The notes under the pieces: model-generated
The model's input: only the letters and a program-made list of their open reading frames with translations
Databases searched by the model: none
What the model was told of the DNA's origin: nothing
Part shown: positions 19,303-28,600 of the stretch, piece after piece
How positions within the stretch are numbered: position 1 is the first letter of the stretch
How the letters are laid out: each line of letters opens with the position of its first letter
Assembly: GCA_021820845.1 (NCBI GenBank)
Contig: JAKADC010000003.1
Coordinates: 1 to 64,000 of the forward strand
DNA length: 64,000 bases
Direction of reading: 5' to 3'
Origin: Pseudomonadota bacterium
GTDB taxonomy: Bacteria; Pseudomonadota; Gammaproteobacteria; Burkholderiales; Thiobacillaceae
Position numbers and translations under genes: made by a program

Positions 19303-20490
19303 TCAGCCGGGCTTGCCGTCGACGCGCGGGCGCAGCAGCATGGGGCCATACCGCCACGCGAAAAGACCGAACGCCGCGATCCATACCAGTCCGGCCGCAT
19401 CGAGAACCGACGCGTACGCGGCGGGGAACGCCAGCGGCAGGGCGACACGGATCAGCGCGGCGAGGTTGATCGCGACGAAGGCCAGGGTCATGACCGGCGG
19501 CGGTTCGAGCGGCCGGCCCGTGTGGCCGAGCGATACCCGCGCCATCATGCCCAGCGTCAATGTTCCGATGGCGCCGACGGTAAAGGCGTGCAGCGCTGGG
19601 CCGGCCGCTGCGCTCCATCCTGCGGCAGACACGGCGAGCAGCGCGAAGCCGAGCGCGATCCAGGCATAACCGAGGTGCAGGATCCACAGCAGGGACACGG
19701 TCCAGACCTTGGGCGTGTACCAGCCGCCCAGGCGGATCGCGTGCATCGACGCGGTCACGGCGGCGAGCAGGGCGGTGACGGGCGAATTCGGAGCGACGAG
19801 CGCGGCGACCAGTGCGATCACGGTGGCCGCCGGCAACAGCTTTTCGATGGGCTTCCAGCGTCGTGCGCGGGTATGCAGCTTGTTGTCCGTGAAGCTGGGG
19901 ATCACCCGGCCGCCCATCAGGGTGATCATCGCGACGATCGCGTAAACCGCCAGATGCAGGCCGGTGCGGCCCTCATGCACGATGCCCAGCGTCTCGGCGT
20001 GTGCCAGCGCGTTGGCGGCCGCAAGCACGAGCAGCAGGAAGGGGAAGGGATAGTTGTGAAGCTGACGGACCCTGAGGATGGGCACCGCGAGCGCAAGCGC
20101 GAGCACGGGCAGGAAGGCGAGATCGAGCGCCGCCACCAGCCACACCGGCAGGCCTGGCACCAGAAAGGCCAGCCGGCCGGCCAGCCACAACAGGAATAAC
20201 GCGGCGAGCGGCCTTCCCGACACGGTGCGGATGCCCGTCCAGTTCTGCGCCGCGGTGAGCAGGAAACCCGCGATCACGGCCACCGCGAACCCGAACACCA
20301 TCTCGTGGCCGTGCCACGCGGGGGGTGGCAGTTCGCCGGGAACGAGAACGCCGCGCAGAACCAGCAGCCACAATGCCATCAGCACCACCGCGTAGACGCC
20401 CGCGGCGAGGAAAAACGGCCGGAAGCCGAGCGCGAACGGCGCCCAGCCGGTAAGCGGCCGGCGCTGCGTCGGGTCGTCGATACGAATCAC
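19303..20490 (-). CDS. nnrS: NnrS family heme/copper membrane protein
   Basis: Polytopic inner-membrane protein of 395 residues, about twelve helices. WHGHEMVFGFAVAVIAGFLLTAAQNWTG near residue 58 (read in two parts) carries the conserved histidines, and MGGRVIPSFTDNKL and GMMARVSLGHTGRPL are further family signatures. NnrS occurs with denitrification genes and helps cells withstand nitric oxide. The first codon is GTG at 20490 with little Shine-Dalgarno. It follows the DsrC-like gene by 29 bp and so ends the nar-associated run of leftward genes. Confidence 0.92.
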   Translation of the reverse strand: MIRIDDPTQRRPLTGWAPFALGFRPFFLAAGVYAVVLMALWLLVLRGVLVPGELPPPAWHGHEMVFGFAVAVIAGFLLTAAQNWTGIRTVSGRPLAALFLLWLAGRLAFLVPGLPVWLVAALDLAFLPVLALALAVPILRVRQLHNYPFPFLLLVLAAANALAHAETLGIVHEGRTGLHLAVYAIVAMITLMGGRVIPSFTDNKLHTRARRWKPIEKLLPAATVIALVAALVAPNSPVTALLAAVTASMHAIRLGGWYTPKVWTVSLLWILHLGYAWIALGFALLAVSAAGWSAAAGPALHAFTVGAIGTLTLGMMARVSLGHTGRPLEPPPVMTLAFVAINLAALIRVALPLAFPAAYASVLDAAGLVWIAAFGLFAWRYGPMLLRPRVDGKPG

Positions 20491-20519
20491 GTCTTTGTTT
20501 TTTTGTGTTGCGGGACGCG

Positions 20520-20840
20520 TCAGCCCGTGCTCCAGGCACGAGGACGCCGCATGCCGGCAATCTTGCAGGCCTGCTTCACATAGCCATAGGGAAACAGCTC
20601 GAACAGTTTTTTCTGCGCATCCCGGCCCATGCGTTCGGCGAGGTGCTTGATGACGAAGCGGGCGTCGGCGGCGACCTGATGTTCGTCGTAAAACTCACGC
20701 ATGAAGCGGATCGCGTCCCAGTGGTCCTCGGTGAGTTCGATGTTTTCGTCCTTCGCCAGCGCGCGGGCTACATCCTCGTTCCAGTCGCCGGGCTCGATCA
20801 GGTAGCCTTCAGCGTCGCGCTCGGGTATATCGGTCGCCAT
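20520..20840 (-). CDS. DsrC/TusE-family sulfur relay protein lacking the penultimate cysteine
   Basis: A 106-residue DsrC/TusE/DsvC-fold protein: DAEGYLIEPGDWNEDVA, the helix ELTEDHWDAIRFMREFYDEH, and FPYGYVKQACKIAGMRRP near the C-terminus. DsrC carries two redox cysteines in its C-terminal arm and TusE one, the penultimate residue. Here only the internal cysteine (Cys92, CysB-like) is present; the C-terminus reads RAWSTG and position 103, where CysA would fall, is Trp. It is therefore unlikely to relay persulfide as TusE does and may belong to the regulatory or uncharacterised DsrC-like groups. The start has GGAAAGGAGAG upstream. It lies between an SQR-like flavoprotein and nnrS in the nar cluster. 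Confidence 0.85.
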   Translation of the reverse strand: MATDIPERDAEGYLIEPGDWNEDVARALAKDENIELTEDHWDAIRFMREFYDEHQVAADARFVIKHLAERMGRDAQKKLFELFPYGYVKQACKIAGMRRPRAWSTG

Positions 20841-20877
20841 GGTTCTGCTCTCCTTTCCGTTTGCGTTGTTGCCTAAT

Positions 20878-20896
20878 GATTCATTTTGAATGAATC
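20878..20896. repeat. Perfect 8-bp inverted repeat upstream of the DsrC-like gene
   Basis: GATTCATT, a TTG spacer and AATGAATC form a perfect 19-bp palindrome whose near end lies 37 bp before the DsrC-like start codon. It is AT-rich in a GC-rich region. It could be an operator for a promoter private to the DsrC-like gene and nnrS, or an mRNA hairpin. Confidence 0.55.
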
Positions 20897-20928
20897 TTCA
20901 CATGTTCTGTCGCGGCGAGCAAGCACTT

Positions 20929-20947
20929 GGGACCGGAGCGCGGTCCC
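20929..20947. repeat. Hairpin directly after the SQR-like stop codon
   Basis: GGGACCG, a five-base spacer and CGGTCCC (20929-20947) begin one base past the stop of the SQR-like gene. No T-run follows in the direction of transcription, so an mRNA-stabilising or processing structure is more likely than an intrinsic terminator. Confidence 0.45.
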
Positions 20948-20948
20948 A

Positions 20949-22502
20949 TCACGTCCCGCCGCCGTGGAAATCGACGCCGGGCTGCCGTTCGGGCAGCGCC
21001 TCAACCAGCAATTCCCGCCGCGCGATGGCCATCGCCTCGACGGCGGCCTCGTCCAGGTACGACTTGGCGTCGGCCACCGCGGCGGCCAGCAATTCCGCCG
21101 CCAGCGCATCCGGTTCGATGCCGACCGACTTCGCCAGTGCCTTGAGCTCCACGCTCGGGTCCTGGGGCAAGCGGATTTCCAGCGGATTGCCTCTGCCCGC
21201 GGCCGCCTTCGAGGCACCCACGGCCCCCCCGCGCTTGCCGGCCAGCGCCTGGCTCATCACATCGGCGACCCGGGACGTCTCCGAAGCCGTGTTTCCTGCG
21301 GGCTGCAGGCGGACCCGGTTGACGAAATATTTCTCGAAATCGACCTTGGCCTGGTGCACCCACCGTCCCTGGCGCATCCAGTTGATGTCGCGCAAAGGAA
21401 CCTGCGGTTCGGACAGGTAGGCCGCGCCTGTGTTCCCCATGTCGGTCAACCACTTGGCGCGCTGCGGCACATGGCTCGTCAGCGGGGAGCCGTCGATCTG
21501 GGCAAGGATGTTCTGCACCACGATCTCGCCGGCCTTCTGGATCGCGTACACCGAGTCGGGTGCCCCGATCGGCACCGGTGTTTCGACCACCGGCGGATGC
21601 GACACGCAGGCGCCCAGGGCGAACACGTTGGGGTAGTCGGGATTGCGCAGGTATTCGTCGACCACCACGAGGCCGCGCGCGTCGACCAGGCCCGCTGTGT
21701 TGCGCACGCCCGGCACGCCGCCGAACGCCGGCCAGTAGACCGAGTAGGCATAGGGCAGGGCGTGGGTCTGCTTGACCGCCCCGTTCGCGTCGAGCTCGCT
21801 CACGTGGATGGCGTCCTTCTCGATGCGTGTCGTGAGGGCGTTGCAGATCACGCTGATCCGCGTGTCTGCCAACGCGGCCGTGACGGCGCCGCGACTGGCG
21901 CCTTCGCTGCCGAGGCCGAGGTGGCCGGGCCAGGGCTCGGGCGTCACCAGCGTGATCGGCACGCGCTCGCGGATATTGCGGCGCTTGAGGTCGGCGTCGA
22001 TCAGAAAGGCGTATTCGTAGATCGGTCCGAGCACGCTGGCGCCCGGCGCCGCGCCGATCACGATCGGGCCGGGGCGCCGCACGAATTCGCGGAAGGCCGT
22101 AAAGGCGCGCTCGGCCTGCTCGATGTGGATGACCGAATGCGTATGCTCGGCAAGCCCCGGGACCGCGTCGCTCATGCCGGTGACGCCGGTGGCGACGAGC
22201 AGGTAGTCGTAGAACAGCACGTCGCCGTTCTCCAGGTCGACCTGGATGAGGTCGGGCTGGATGCATTTGACCGCGCTCGGGATGAAGCGGATTCCGCGCG
22301 ATTCGAGATAGGGCGCGATGGGGAACGCGATGTCGGACCTTTCGCGCCAGCCCATCGCGATCCAGGGATTCGACGGCACGAAGTGAAAATAGGGCTTGTC
22401 CGACACGACGGTGACTTCGTCGTTCGGACCCAGTTTGGCTTTCAGGGCATACGCCGCGGTTACGCCTGCGATGCCGGCACCCAGGATGACAACGTGCGTC
22501 AT
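20949..22502 (-). CDS. Sulfide:quinone-oxidoreductase-like flavoprotein without the SQR cysteines
   Basis: A 517-residue FAD protein with VVILGAGIAGVTAAYAL at the N-terminus, YDYLLVATG near residue 100 and a second dinucleotide region GPIVIGAAPGASVLGPIYEYAF near 145-165. GRWVHQAKVDFEKYFVNRV near 415 is the typical SQR ending. In type I SQR the GAS-C-GP and VC-ADFG motifs carry the redox cysteines; here they read GASVLGP and KWLTDMG, so both appear lost. About 75 extra, mostly helical residues follow (DPSVELKALAKSVGIEP onward). Sulfide oxidation is unlikely, and another quinone-linked or NADH-linked reaction is possible. GGAGA precedes the ATG. It is 102 bp after narI. Confidence 0.8.
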   Translation of the reverse strand: MTHVVILGAGIAGVTAAYALKAKLGPNDEVTVVSDKPYFHFVPSNPWIAMGWRERSDIAFPIAPYLESRGIRFIPSAVKCIQPDLIQVDLENGDVLFYDYLLVATGVTGMSDAVPGLAEHTHSVIHIEQAERAFTAFREFVRRPGPIVIGAAPGASVLGPIYEYAFLIDADLKRRNIRERVPITLVTPEPWPGHLGLGSEGASRGAVTAALADTRISVICNALTTRIEKDAIHVSELDANGAVKQTHALPYAYSVYWPAFGGVPGVRNTAGLVDARGLVVVDEYLRNPDYPNVFALGACVSHPPVVETPVPIGAPDSVYAIQKAGEIVVQNILAQIDGSPLTSHVPQRAKWLTDMGNTGAAYLSEPQVPLRDINWMRQGRWVHQAKVDFEKYFVNRVRLQPAGNTASETSRVADVMSQALAGKRGGAVGASKAAAGRGNPLEIRLPQDPSVELKALAKSVGIEPDALAAELLAAAVADAKSYLDEAAVEAMAIARRELLVEALPERQPGVDFHGGGT

Positions 22503-22604
22503 TTCAGTCTCCTTTGATCGGTTTGGGCGCGCGACGCGCCACGTTCGCCCCCGCTCCCGCAGGCCGGGAAGGATCGGGGAGGGGGAACGATTTTGTGCAC
22601 CTGC

Positions 22605-23288
22605 TTAGCCCCGCGGCCGGACGAGCTGCCAGGCGCGGGTGGCATAAGTCGTTGCGGCAAAGCCGCTCCAGACGTGCACCAGGCGCGTGAACGGAAAGAC
22701 GAGGAAGATCGTCATGCCGAGGAAGAGGTGCGTCTTGAACACCCATCCCGCGCCCGCGAGCAGGTTGGCGGCGTCGCCGCGGAAGGTGACGATGCGCTGC
22801 GCCCATTCGGCCAGCCGCATCATCATGCTGCCATCGAGATGCTGCGCGGACAGCGGGATGGTCGCCAGCCCGAGCAGCAGTTGCAGCCACAGCAGCACCA
22901 GGATCAGGATGTCGCCGAATTTCGATGTCGCGCGGATGCGCGGCTCGGTGAGGCGACGGTGCAGCAGCAGGCTGATCCCGATGAACGCCAGGACGCCCGC
23001 GGTGCCGCCCGAGACCATCGCCAGGATCTGCTTGTCGCCGGCGCTGATGAAGGGCTCATAGACCGCATGCGGCGTCAGCATGCCGACGAAGTGGCCGAAG
23101 AACAGGAACAGCACGCCGATGTGGAACAGGTTGCTGCCGAGCCGCAACTGTCCGCGCCGCAGGAGCTGCGAGGAATCGCTCTTCCACGAATACTGCTCGC
23201 GGTCGAAGCGGATCAGGCTGCCGAGCAGGAATATCGTCAGGGCGATGTAGGGGTAGATTCCGAACAGGAAGGTTTGCGAGTAGGGCAT
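22605..23288 (-). CDS. narI: Respiratory nitrate reductase gamma subunit
   Basis: Cytochrome b subunit (227 residues, five membrane helices) that takes electrons from quinol and passes them through two b hemes to NarH. The heme-ligand histidines are visible in LFHIGVLFLFFGHFVGML near residues 56-66 and in KTHLFLGMTIF and TRLVHVW near 187-205. GGAGA lies a few bases before the ATG. It follows narJ by 16 bp. Confidence 0.96.
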   Translation of the reverse strand: MPYSQTFLFGIYPYIALTIFLLGSLIRFDREQYSWKSDSSQLLRRGQLRLGSNLFHIGVLFLFFGHFVGMLTPHAVYEPFISAGDKQILAMVSGGTAGVLAFIGISLLLHRRLTEPRIRATSKFGDILILVLLWLQLLLGLATIPLSAQHLDGSMMMRLAEWAQRIVTFRGDAANLLAGAGWVFKTHLFLGMTIFLVFPFTRLVHVWSGFAATTYATRAWQLVRPRG

Positions 23289-23304
23289 TTTCGGATTCTC
23301 CTGA

Positions 23305-23970
23305 TCAATGCGTTGGGGCGGCCGCCTGCCGGCGCGAAACCGGCATCCGGACCACGGATACTTGCGGGGCCGGTTTCAGCAACGGTTCGACGCCGTCGAC
23401 CGAGGGGCCGAACATTTCCATCGCCTCGTCCATGTCGCGCACCGGCGGCTCGGCCAATTCCTGTGCAGCGACCGGCGAGAGCGCCTCGAGGACCTGGAAC
23501 GCGACGGCGTAGGGACTGCCGTTGGCATCGAGCTTGCGGCCGATCGCGGCGAGCACGTGGACCGCGTCACCGAGCAGTTCGCGGGCTTCGTCGGCCGGCA
23601 GCAGCGAGAGGAATTCGAGGAAGAGCGGGACGTAGTCCGGGAGTTCCGAGGCCGTGGCGTCGAAGTCGTGCTTCCAGTATTCCTCCAGCAGGTTGATCAT
23701 CGCCGAGCCGCGGTCGCGCGACTCGCCGTGGATGTGCTCGAACAGGTGCAGCGAGTGCGAGGGATTGCGGTCGAACGTGGTGACGTAGTTCTCCTGCAGC
23801 GTGATCAGCTTCGATTCCCGCAGCAGCGCGAACAGCGGCGCCAACCGGTCGCCCGCGTCGCCGTTGAAACCGGCTTCCTCCGCCAGCGCCGCCTCGAGCT
23901 CGGTCAGCGCCGACAGCCAGTCGGGTTCCGGGTACGTCAGCAGAATGGAAATCACCTTGAACGTTTTCAT
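23305..23970 (-). CDS. narJ: Nitrate reductase molybdenum cofactor assembly chaperone
   Basis: Cytoplasmic TorD/NarJ-family chaperone of 221 residues that holds NarG during cofactor insertion and membrane attachment. The all-helical protein shows the family signatures LLTYPEPDWLSAL near residue 10, NYVTTFDRNPSHSLHLFEHIHGESRDRG near 65 (read in two parts) and PDYVPLFLEFLSLLP near 110. GAGG precedes the ATG at 23970; the in-frame ATG at 23985 lacks one. It lies 11 bp after narH. Confidence 0.95.
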   Translation of the reverse strand: MKTFKVISILLTYPEPDWLSALTELEAALAEEAGFNGDAGDRLAPLFALLRESKLITLQENYVTTFDRNPSHSLHLFEHIHGESRDRGSAMINLLEEYWKHDFDATASELPDYVPLFLEFLSLLPADEARELLGDAVHVLAAIGRKLDANGSPYAVAFQVLEALSPVAAQELAEPPVRDMDEAMEMFGPSVDGVEPLLKPAPQVSVVRMPVSRRQAAAPTH

Positions 23971-23981
23971 CGTGAGGCTCC

Positions 23982-25526
23982 TCAACCGGTTTTCTTCTTG
24001 GCGCGCAACTGCGACAGGTCGACCGGCACCGAATTTTTTCGATTCCCGAACAGGGTCGGCTTGGAGACGCCGTCCGAGCAGCCATTGCCGAAGGTGAAGC
24101 CGCAGCTCGACTTCTCTTCGAAGGTGTTGATCGCCTCCTCGCGGTGTCCGCTCGGGACAACGAAGCGGTCCTCGTAGTTGGCGATCGCCAGATACCGGTA
24201 CATCTCGTCGGCCTGCGCCGAGGTGAGCCCCACCTGGTCGAGCGCGGCGGTGTTGGGCTTGCCCTCGACCGACTTGCCGCGCATGTAGGCGCGCATCGCG
24301 AGCAGGCGGTCGAGTGCGGTGATGACCGGCTTCTCCTTGCCGCCGGTCAGGAGGTTGGCGAGGTAGGTGATCGGGATGCGCAGCGACTTCGTGTCGGGGA
24401 TGATGCCGTTCATGCCCATCTGGCCGGATTCGGCGGCAGCCTGGATCGGCGAGAGCGGCGGCACGTACCAGACCATGGGCAGCGTGCGGTACTCGGGGTG
24501 CAGCGGGAAGGCGATCTTCCAGTCGATCGCCATCTTGTAGACCGGCGACTTCACCGCGGCGTCGAGCCAGGCCTGGGGGATGCCTTCGGCGCGCGCCGCG
24601 GCGATGACCGCTGGATCGGTCGGGTCGAGGAAGATCTTCAGCTGCGCCTCGTAGAGTTCCTTCTCGTCGGTGACGCTGGCGGCTTCCTCAATTCTGTCGG
24701 CGTCGTACAGGATCACGCCGAGGTAGCGGATGCGCCCGACGCAGGATTCCGAGCACACCGTCGGCTGGCCGGCCTCGATGCGCGGATAGCAGAAGATGCA
24801 TTTCTCGGCCTTTCCGGACTTCCAGTTGTAGTAGATCTTCTTGTACGGGCAGCCCGAGATGCACATGCGCCAGCCGCGGCACTTGTCCTGGTCGACCAGC
24901 ACGATGCCGTCCTCCTCGCGCTTGTAGATCGAGCCGGAGGGGCACGAGGCGACGCAGGTCGGGTTGAGGCAGTGCTCGCACAGCCGCGGCAGGTACATCA
25001 GGAAGGTGTTCTCGAAGGTCGCGTGCATTTCCTTCTGCACGTTGTCGAAATTCTTGTCGCGGCCGCGCGAGGAAAACTCACCGCCGAGGTCGTCTTCCCA
25101 GTTGGGGCCCCAGTGGATCTTGTCCATCTTCTCGCCGGTGATCGCGGAGATCGGCCGTGCGGTGGGCGGCGTCTCGGACAGCGGCGCCTTCTGCAGATGC
25201 TGGTAGTCGTAGGTGAAGGGCTCGTAGTAGTCGTCGATCTCCGGCAGGTTCGGGTTGCCGAAGATGTTGGCGAGGATCTTCAGCCGGCTGCCCTGGCGCG
25301 GCTCGATCTTGCCGTCGCCCTTGAGCCGCCAGCCGCCGTTCCAGACGTCCTGGTTTTCCCACTGCTTGGGATAGCCGATGCCGGGCTTCGACTCGACGTT
25401 GTTGAACCACACGTACTCCATGCCTTCGCGCGATGTCCACACGTTCTTGCACGTGATCGAGCAGGTATGGCAGCCGATGCACTTGTCGAGGTTCAGCACC
25501 ATCGCGATTTGCGCGCGAACTTTCAT
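23982..25526 (-). CDS. narH: Respiratory nitrate reductase beta subunit
   Basis: Iron-sulfur electron-transfer subunit of 514 residues. Four cysteine groups are visible: CIGCHTCSITCKNVW near residue 16, CEHCLNPTCVASCPSG near 185, CRGWRMCISGCPY near 215 (Trp in place of one Cys gives the [3Fe-4S] cluster) and CIFCYPRIEAGQPTVCSESC near 240. The ATG at 25526 starts the canonical MKVRAQIAMVLNLDKC. Unlike most nar operons it is separated from narG by 126 bp holding a terminator-like hairpin. Confidence 0.97.
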   Translation of the reverse strand: MKVRAQIAMVLNLDKCIGCHTCSITCKNVWTSREGMEYVWFNNVESKPGIGYPKQWENQDVWNGGWRLKGDGKIEPRQGSRLKILANIFGNPNLPEIDDYYEPFTYDYQHLQKAPLSETPPTARPISAITGEKMDKIHWGPNWEDDLGGEFSSRGRDKNFDNVQKEMHATFENTFLMYLPRLCEHCLNPTCVASCPSGSIYKREEDGIVLVDQDKCRGWRMCISGCPYKKIYYNWKSGKAEKCIFCYPRIEAGQPTVCSESCVGRIRYLGVILYDADRIEEAASVTDEKELYEAQLKIFLDPTDPAVIAAARAEGIPQAWLDAAVKSPVYKMAIDWKIAFPLHPEYRTLPMVWYVPPLSPIQAAAESGQMGMNGIIPDTKSLRIPITYLANLLTGGKEKPVITALDRLLAMRAYMRGKSVEGKPNTAALDQVGLTSAQADEMYRYLAIANYEDRFVVPSGHREEAINTFEEKSSCGFTFGNGCSDGVSKPTLFGNRKNSVPVDLSQLRAKKKTG

Positions 25527-25571
25527 GTTTGACTCCTTGCCTGACAGAAGAAAAATTCTCCTGTACGTTGT

Positions 25572-25607
25572 AAAAACCCCGCGCCGGCGAGAGCGGGTCG
25601 GCGCGGG
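25572..25607 (-). terminator. Terminator-like hairpin between narG and narH
   Basis: Read leftward, CCCGCGCCG, a 12-base loop and CGGCGCGGG (25578-25607) form a perfect 9-bp GC stem, followed by one G and a run of five T at 25572-25576. This is the form of a Rho-independent terminator, yet it lies inside the narGHJI gene order. It may allow partial read-through so that narG is expressed above narHJI. Confidence 0.65.
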
Positions 25608-25652
25608 CAAGGGCGGGGAGAGCGTCGCCCTCGAAAACAGTCTGCCCCGGGC

Positions 25653-28600
25653 CTAGCGCTCGGCCAGCGGGCCTTCCATCCAGTCGACCTGCTTCATCTT
25701 GCGCACGATCACGTATTCGTCGCGATTGGAACCGACCGTGCCGTAGTAGTTGAAGCCGTAGGCCAGTTGCGCGTAGCCGCCGATCATGTGCGTGGGCTTG
25801 GTGATGGTGCGCGTGACCGAGTTGTGGATGCCGCCGCGGAATCCGCTCACTTCGGCGCCCGGCACGTTGATGATCTTTTCCTGCGCGTGGTACATCAGGC
25901 ACATGCCCTTGGGCACGCGCTGGCTGACGACGACGCGCGCGGTCAGCGTGCCGTTGACGTTGAACACCTCGACCCAGTCGTTGTCGACGAGCCCGGCCTG
26001 TTTCGCCTCGATCTCGGATACCCAGACGTGCGGGCCGCCGCGCGACAGCGTGAGCATGCGCAGGTTGTCGGTGTAGGTGCTGTGGATGCCCCACTTCTGG
26101 TGCGGGGTGATCCAGTTGAGCACCAGCTCGTGGTGGCCGTTCGGCTTCTTGCCCAGCAGCGGCGCGATCGTCTTGGTGTCGACGGGCGGCTTGTAGACGC
26201 ACAGCCCTTCGCCGAAGTCGAGCATCCACGTGTGGTCCTGGTAGAACTGCTGGCGGCCGGTCACGGTGCGCCAGGGAATCAGCTCGTGGACGTTGGTGAA
26301 GCCGGCGTTGTACGAGACGTGCTCCGATTCCAGGCCGGACCAGGTCGGCGAGGAAATGATCTTGCGCGGCTGGGCCTGAATGTCCCGGAAGCGGATCTTG
26401 TCGTCCTCGCGCGGAATGGCGAGGTGCGTATGGTCGCGGCCGGTGATCTTCGACAACGCCTCCCAGGCCTTCACCGCGACATGGCCGTTCGTTTCCGGCG
26501 CCAGCATCAGGACCACCTCGCAGGCATCGATGGCCGATTCGATCTTCGGCAGCCCCTTGCTGACGCCTTCCTCGGTGACGGTGTAGTTCAGCTCCGCGAG
26601 CTGCTGCACTTCGACTTCGGTGTTCCAGGCGATGCCCTTGCCGCCGTTGCCGACCTTGGTCATCAGCGGGCCGAGCGCGGTGAATTTCTTGTAGGTGTCG
26701 CCGTAGTCGCGCGTCACCACCGTCATCGTCGGCATGGTCTTGCCGGGTATCGGATCGATCTCGCCCTTCTTCCAGTCGCGCACGCCCAGGCTCTGTCCCA
26801 GCTCGGACGGCGTGTCGTGCATCAGCGGCGTCAGCACCAGGTCCTTCTGCGTGCCCAGATGGGTCGCGGCGAGTTCGGAGAATTTCCTGGCGATCGTCTT
26901 GTAGATTTCCCAGTCGGACCTGGACTCCCACAGCGGCTGCACCGCTTCGGAAAGCGGATGGATGAAGGGGTGCATGTCCGAGGTGTTGAGGTCGTCCTTC
27001 TCGTACCAGGTGGCCGAGGGCAGCACGATGTCCGAATAGAGGCAGGTGGTCGACATGCGGAAGTCGAGCGTCACCAGCAGATCGAGCTTGCCTTCGGCGC
27101 CCTTGTCGTGCCACACCACTTCCTTCGGCTTGGCCTCGCCGAGTTCGCCGAGGTCCGGCCCCAGCACGGCGTTCTGCGTGCCGAGCAGGTACTTGAGGAA
27201 GTATTCGTGGCCCTTGCCCGACGAACCCAGCAGGTTGGAGCGCCACACGAACAGGTTGCGCGGGAAGTTCTTCGGATTGTCCGGGTCCTCGCACGAGAAC
27301 TTGAGCGCGCCGCTCTTGATCTGCTCGACTGCGTACTTGACCGGGTCGATGCCGGCGGCGTCGGCGGCGCGGGTGATGTCGAGCGGATTCGTCTCGAGCT
27401 GCGGCGCCGAGGGCAGCCAGCCCATGCGCTCGGCACGCACGTTGAAGTCGATCAGGCGGTAGTCGCCCAGGGTCTTGTTCGCGGTAGGCGAGAGGATCTC
27501 GGATGCTGCCAGCTTCTCGTGGCGCCACTGGCTCGTATGGGCGTAGAAGAATGACGTGGAGTTCATCTGCCGCGGCGGCCGGTGCCAGTCCAACCCGAAG
27601 GCCAGCGGTGCCCAGCCGGTCTGCGGCCGCAGTTTTTCCTGGCCGACGTAGTGCGCCCAGCCGCCGCCCGACTGGCCGATGCAGCCGCACATCATCAGAA
27701 GATTCATGATGCCGCGGTAGATCATGTCGTTGTGGTACCAGTGGTTGAGCGCCGCGCCGAGGATGACCATGGACTTGCCGAGCGTCTTGTCGGCGTTGTC
27801 GGCGAACTCGCGCGCCACCGTGATGATGTCGGCGCGCGGCACGCCGCAGTGCTTCTCCGCCCAGGCGGGCGTGTAGGGCATGTCGTCGTCGTAGCTCGTG
27901 GCGACGTTCGGGCCGCCGAGGCCGCGGTCGACGCCGTAGTTGGCCAGCGTCAGATCGTAGACGGTCGCCACATGGACGTCCTTGCCGCCGACGCTGATGA
28001 CCTTGACCGGCAGATTGCGGCCGAGCAGTTCGGGATGGTCGTCGCCGCCGAAGTAGGGCAGCGCCACCTCGACGACGGCGTCGTGGCTGCCGAGCAGGGT
28101 GAGCTGCGGCTTCACGTCCTTGTTGGAATAGCTGTCGCGCATTTCGAGGTTCCACGCGCCCGACTGGCCCCAGCGGAAGCCGATCGAACCGTTGGGCGCC
28201 ACGAGATAGCCGGTGTTCTCGTCGTAGAGCACCGTCTTCCATTCGGGGTTGTTGTCCTGACCGAGGTTGCCGACGAGGTCGGAGGCGCGCAGGTAGCGGT
28301 CCGCGACCAGGCTGCCCTCGTGATCCTTCAGCATCACCAGCATCGGGAAATCGTTGTACTGGCGGCAGTAGGAATCGAAGTATTCGCTGCGGTTCCGCGC
28401 GTGGAACTCGGTGAGGATGACGTGGCCCATCGCCAGCGCCAGCGCCGCGTCGGTGCCCTGGCGCGGGGCGAGCCAGATGTCGCCGAACTTGACCATCTCG
28501 CCGAAGTCGCTCGACACGGCGACGGTCTTGGTGCCCTTGTAGCGCACCTCGGTGTAGAAGTGGGCGTCGGGCGTGCGCGTCTGCGGCACGTTGGAGCCCC

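Noticed and set aside
19282-19303. Rightward hairpin followed by a T-run at the end of nnrS
   Set aside because: It would terminate rightward transcription, but both neighbouring genes run leftward; in their direction no T-run follows the stem.
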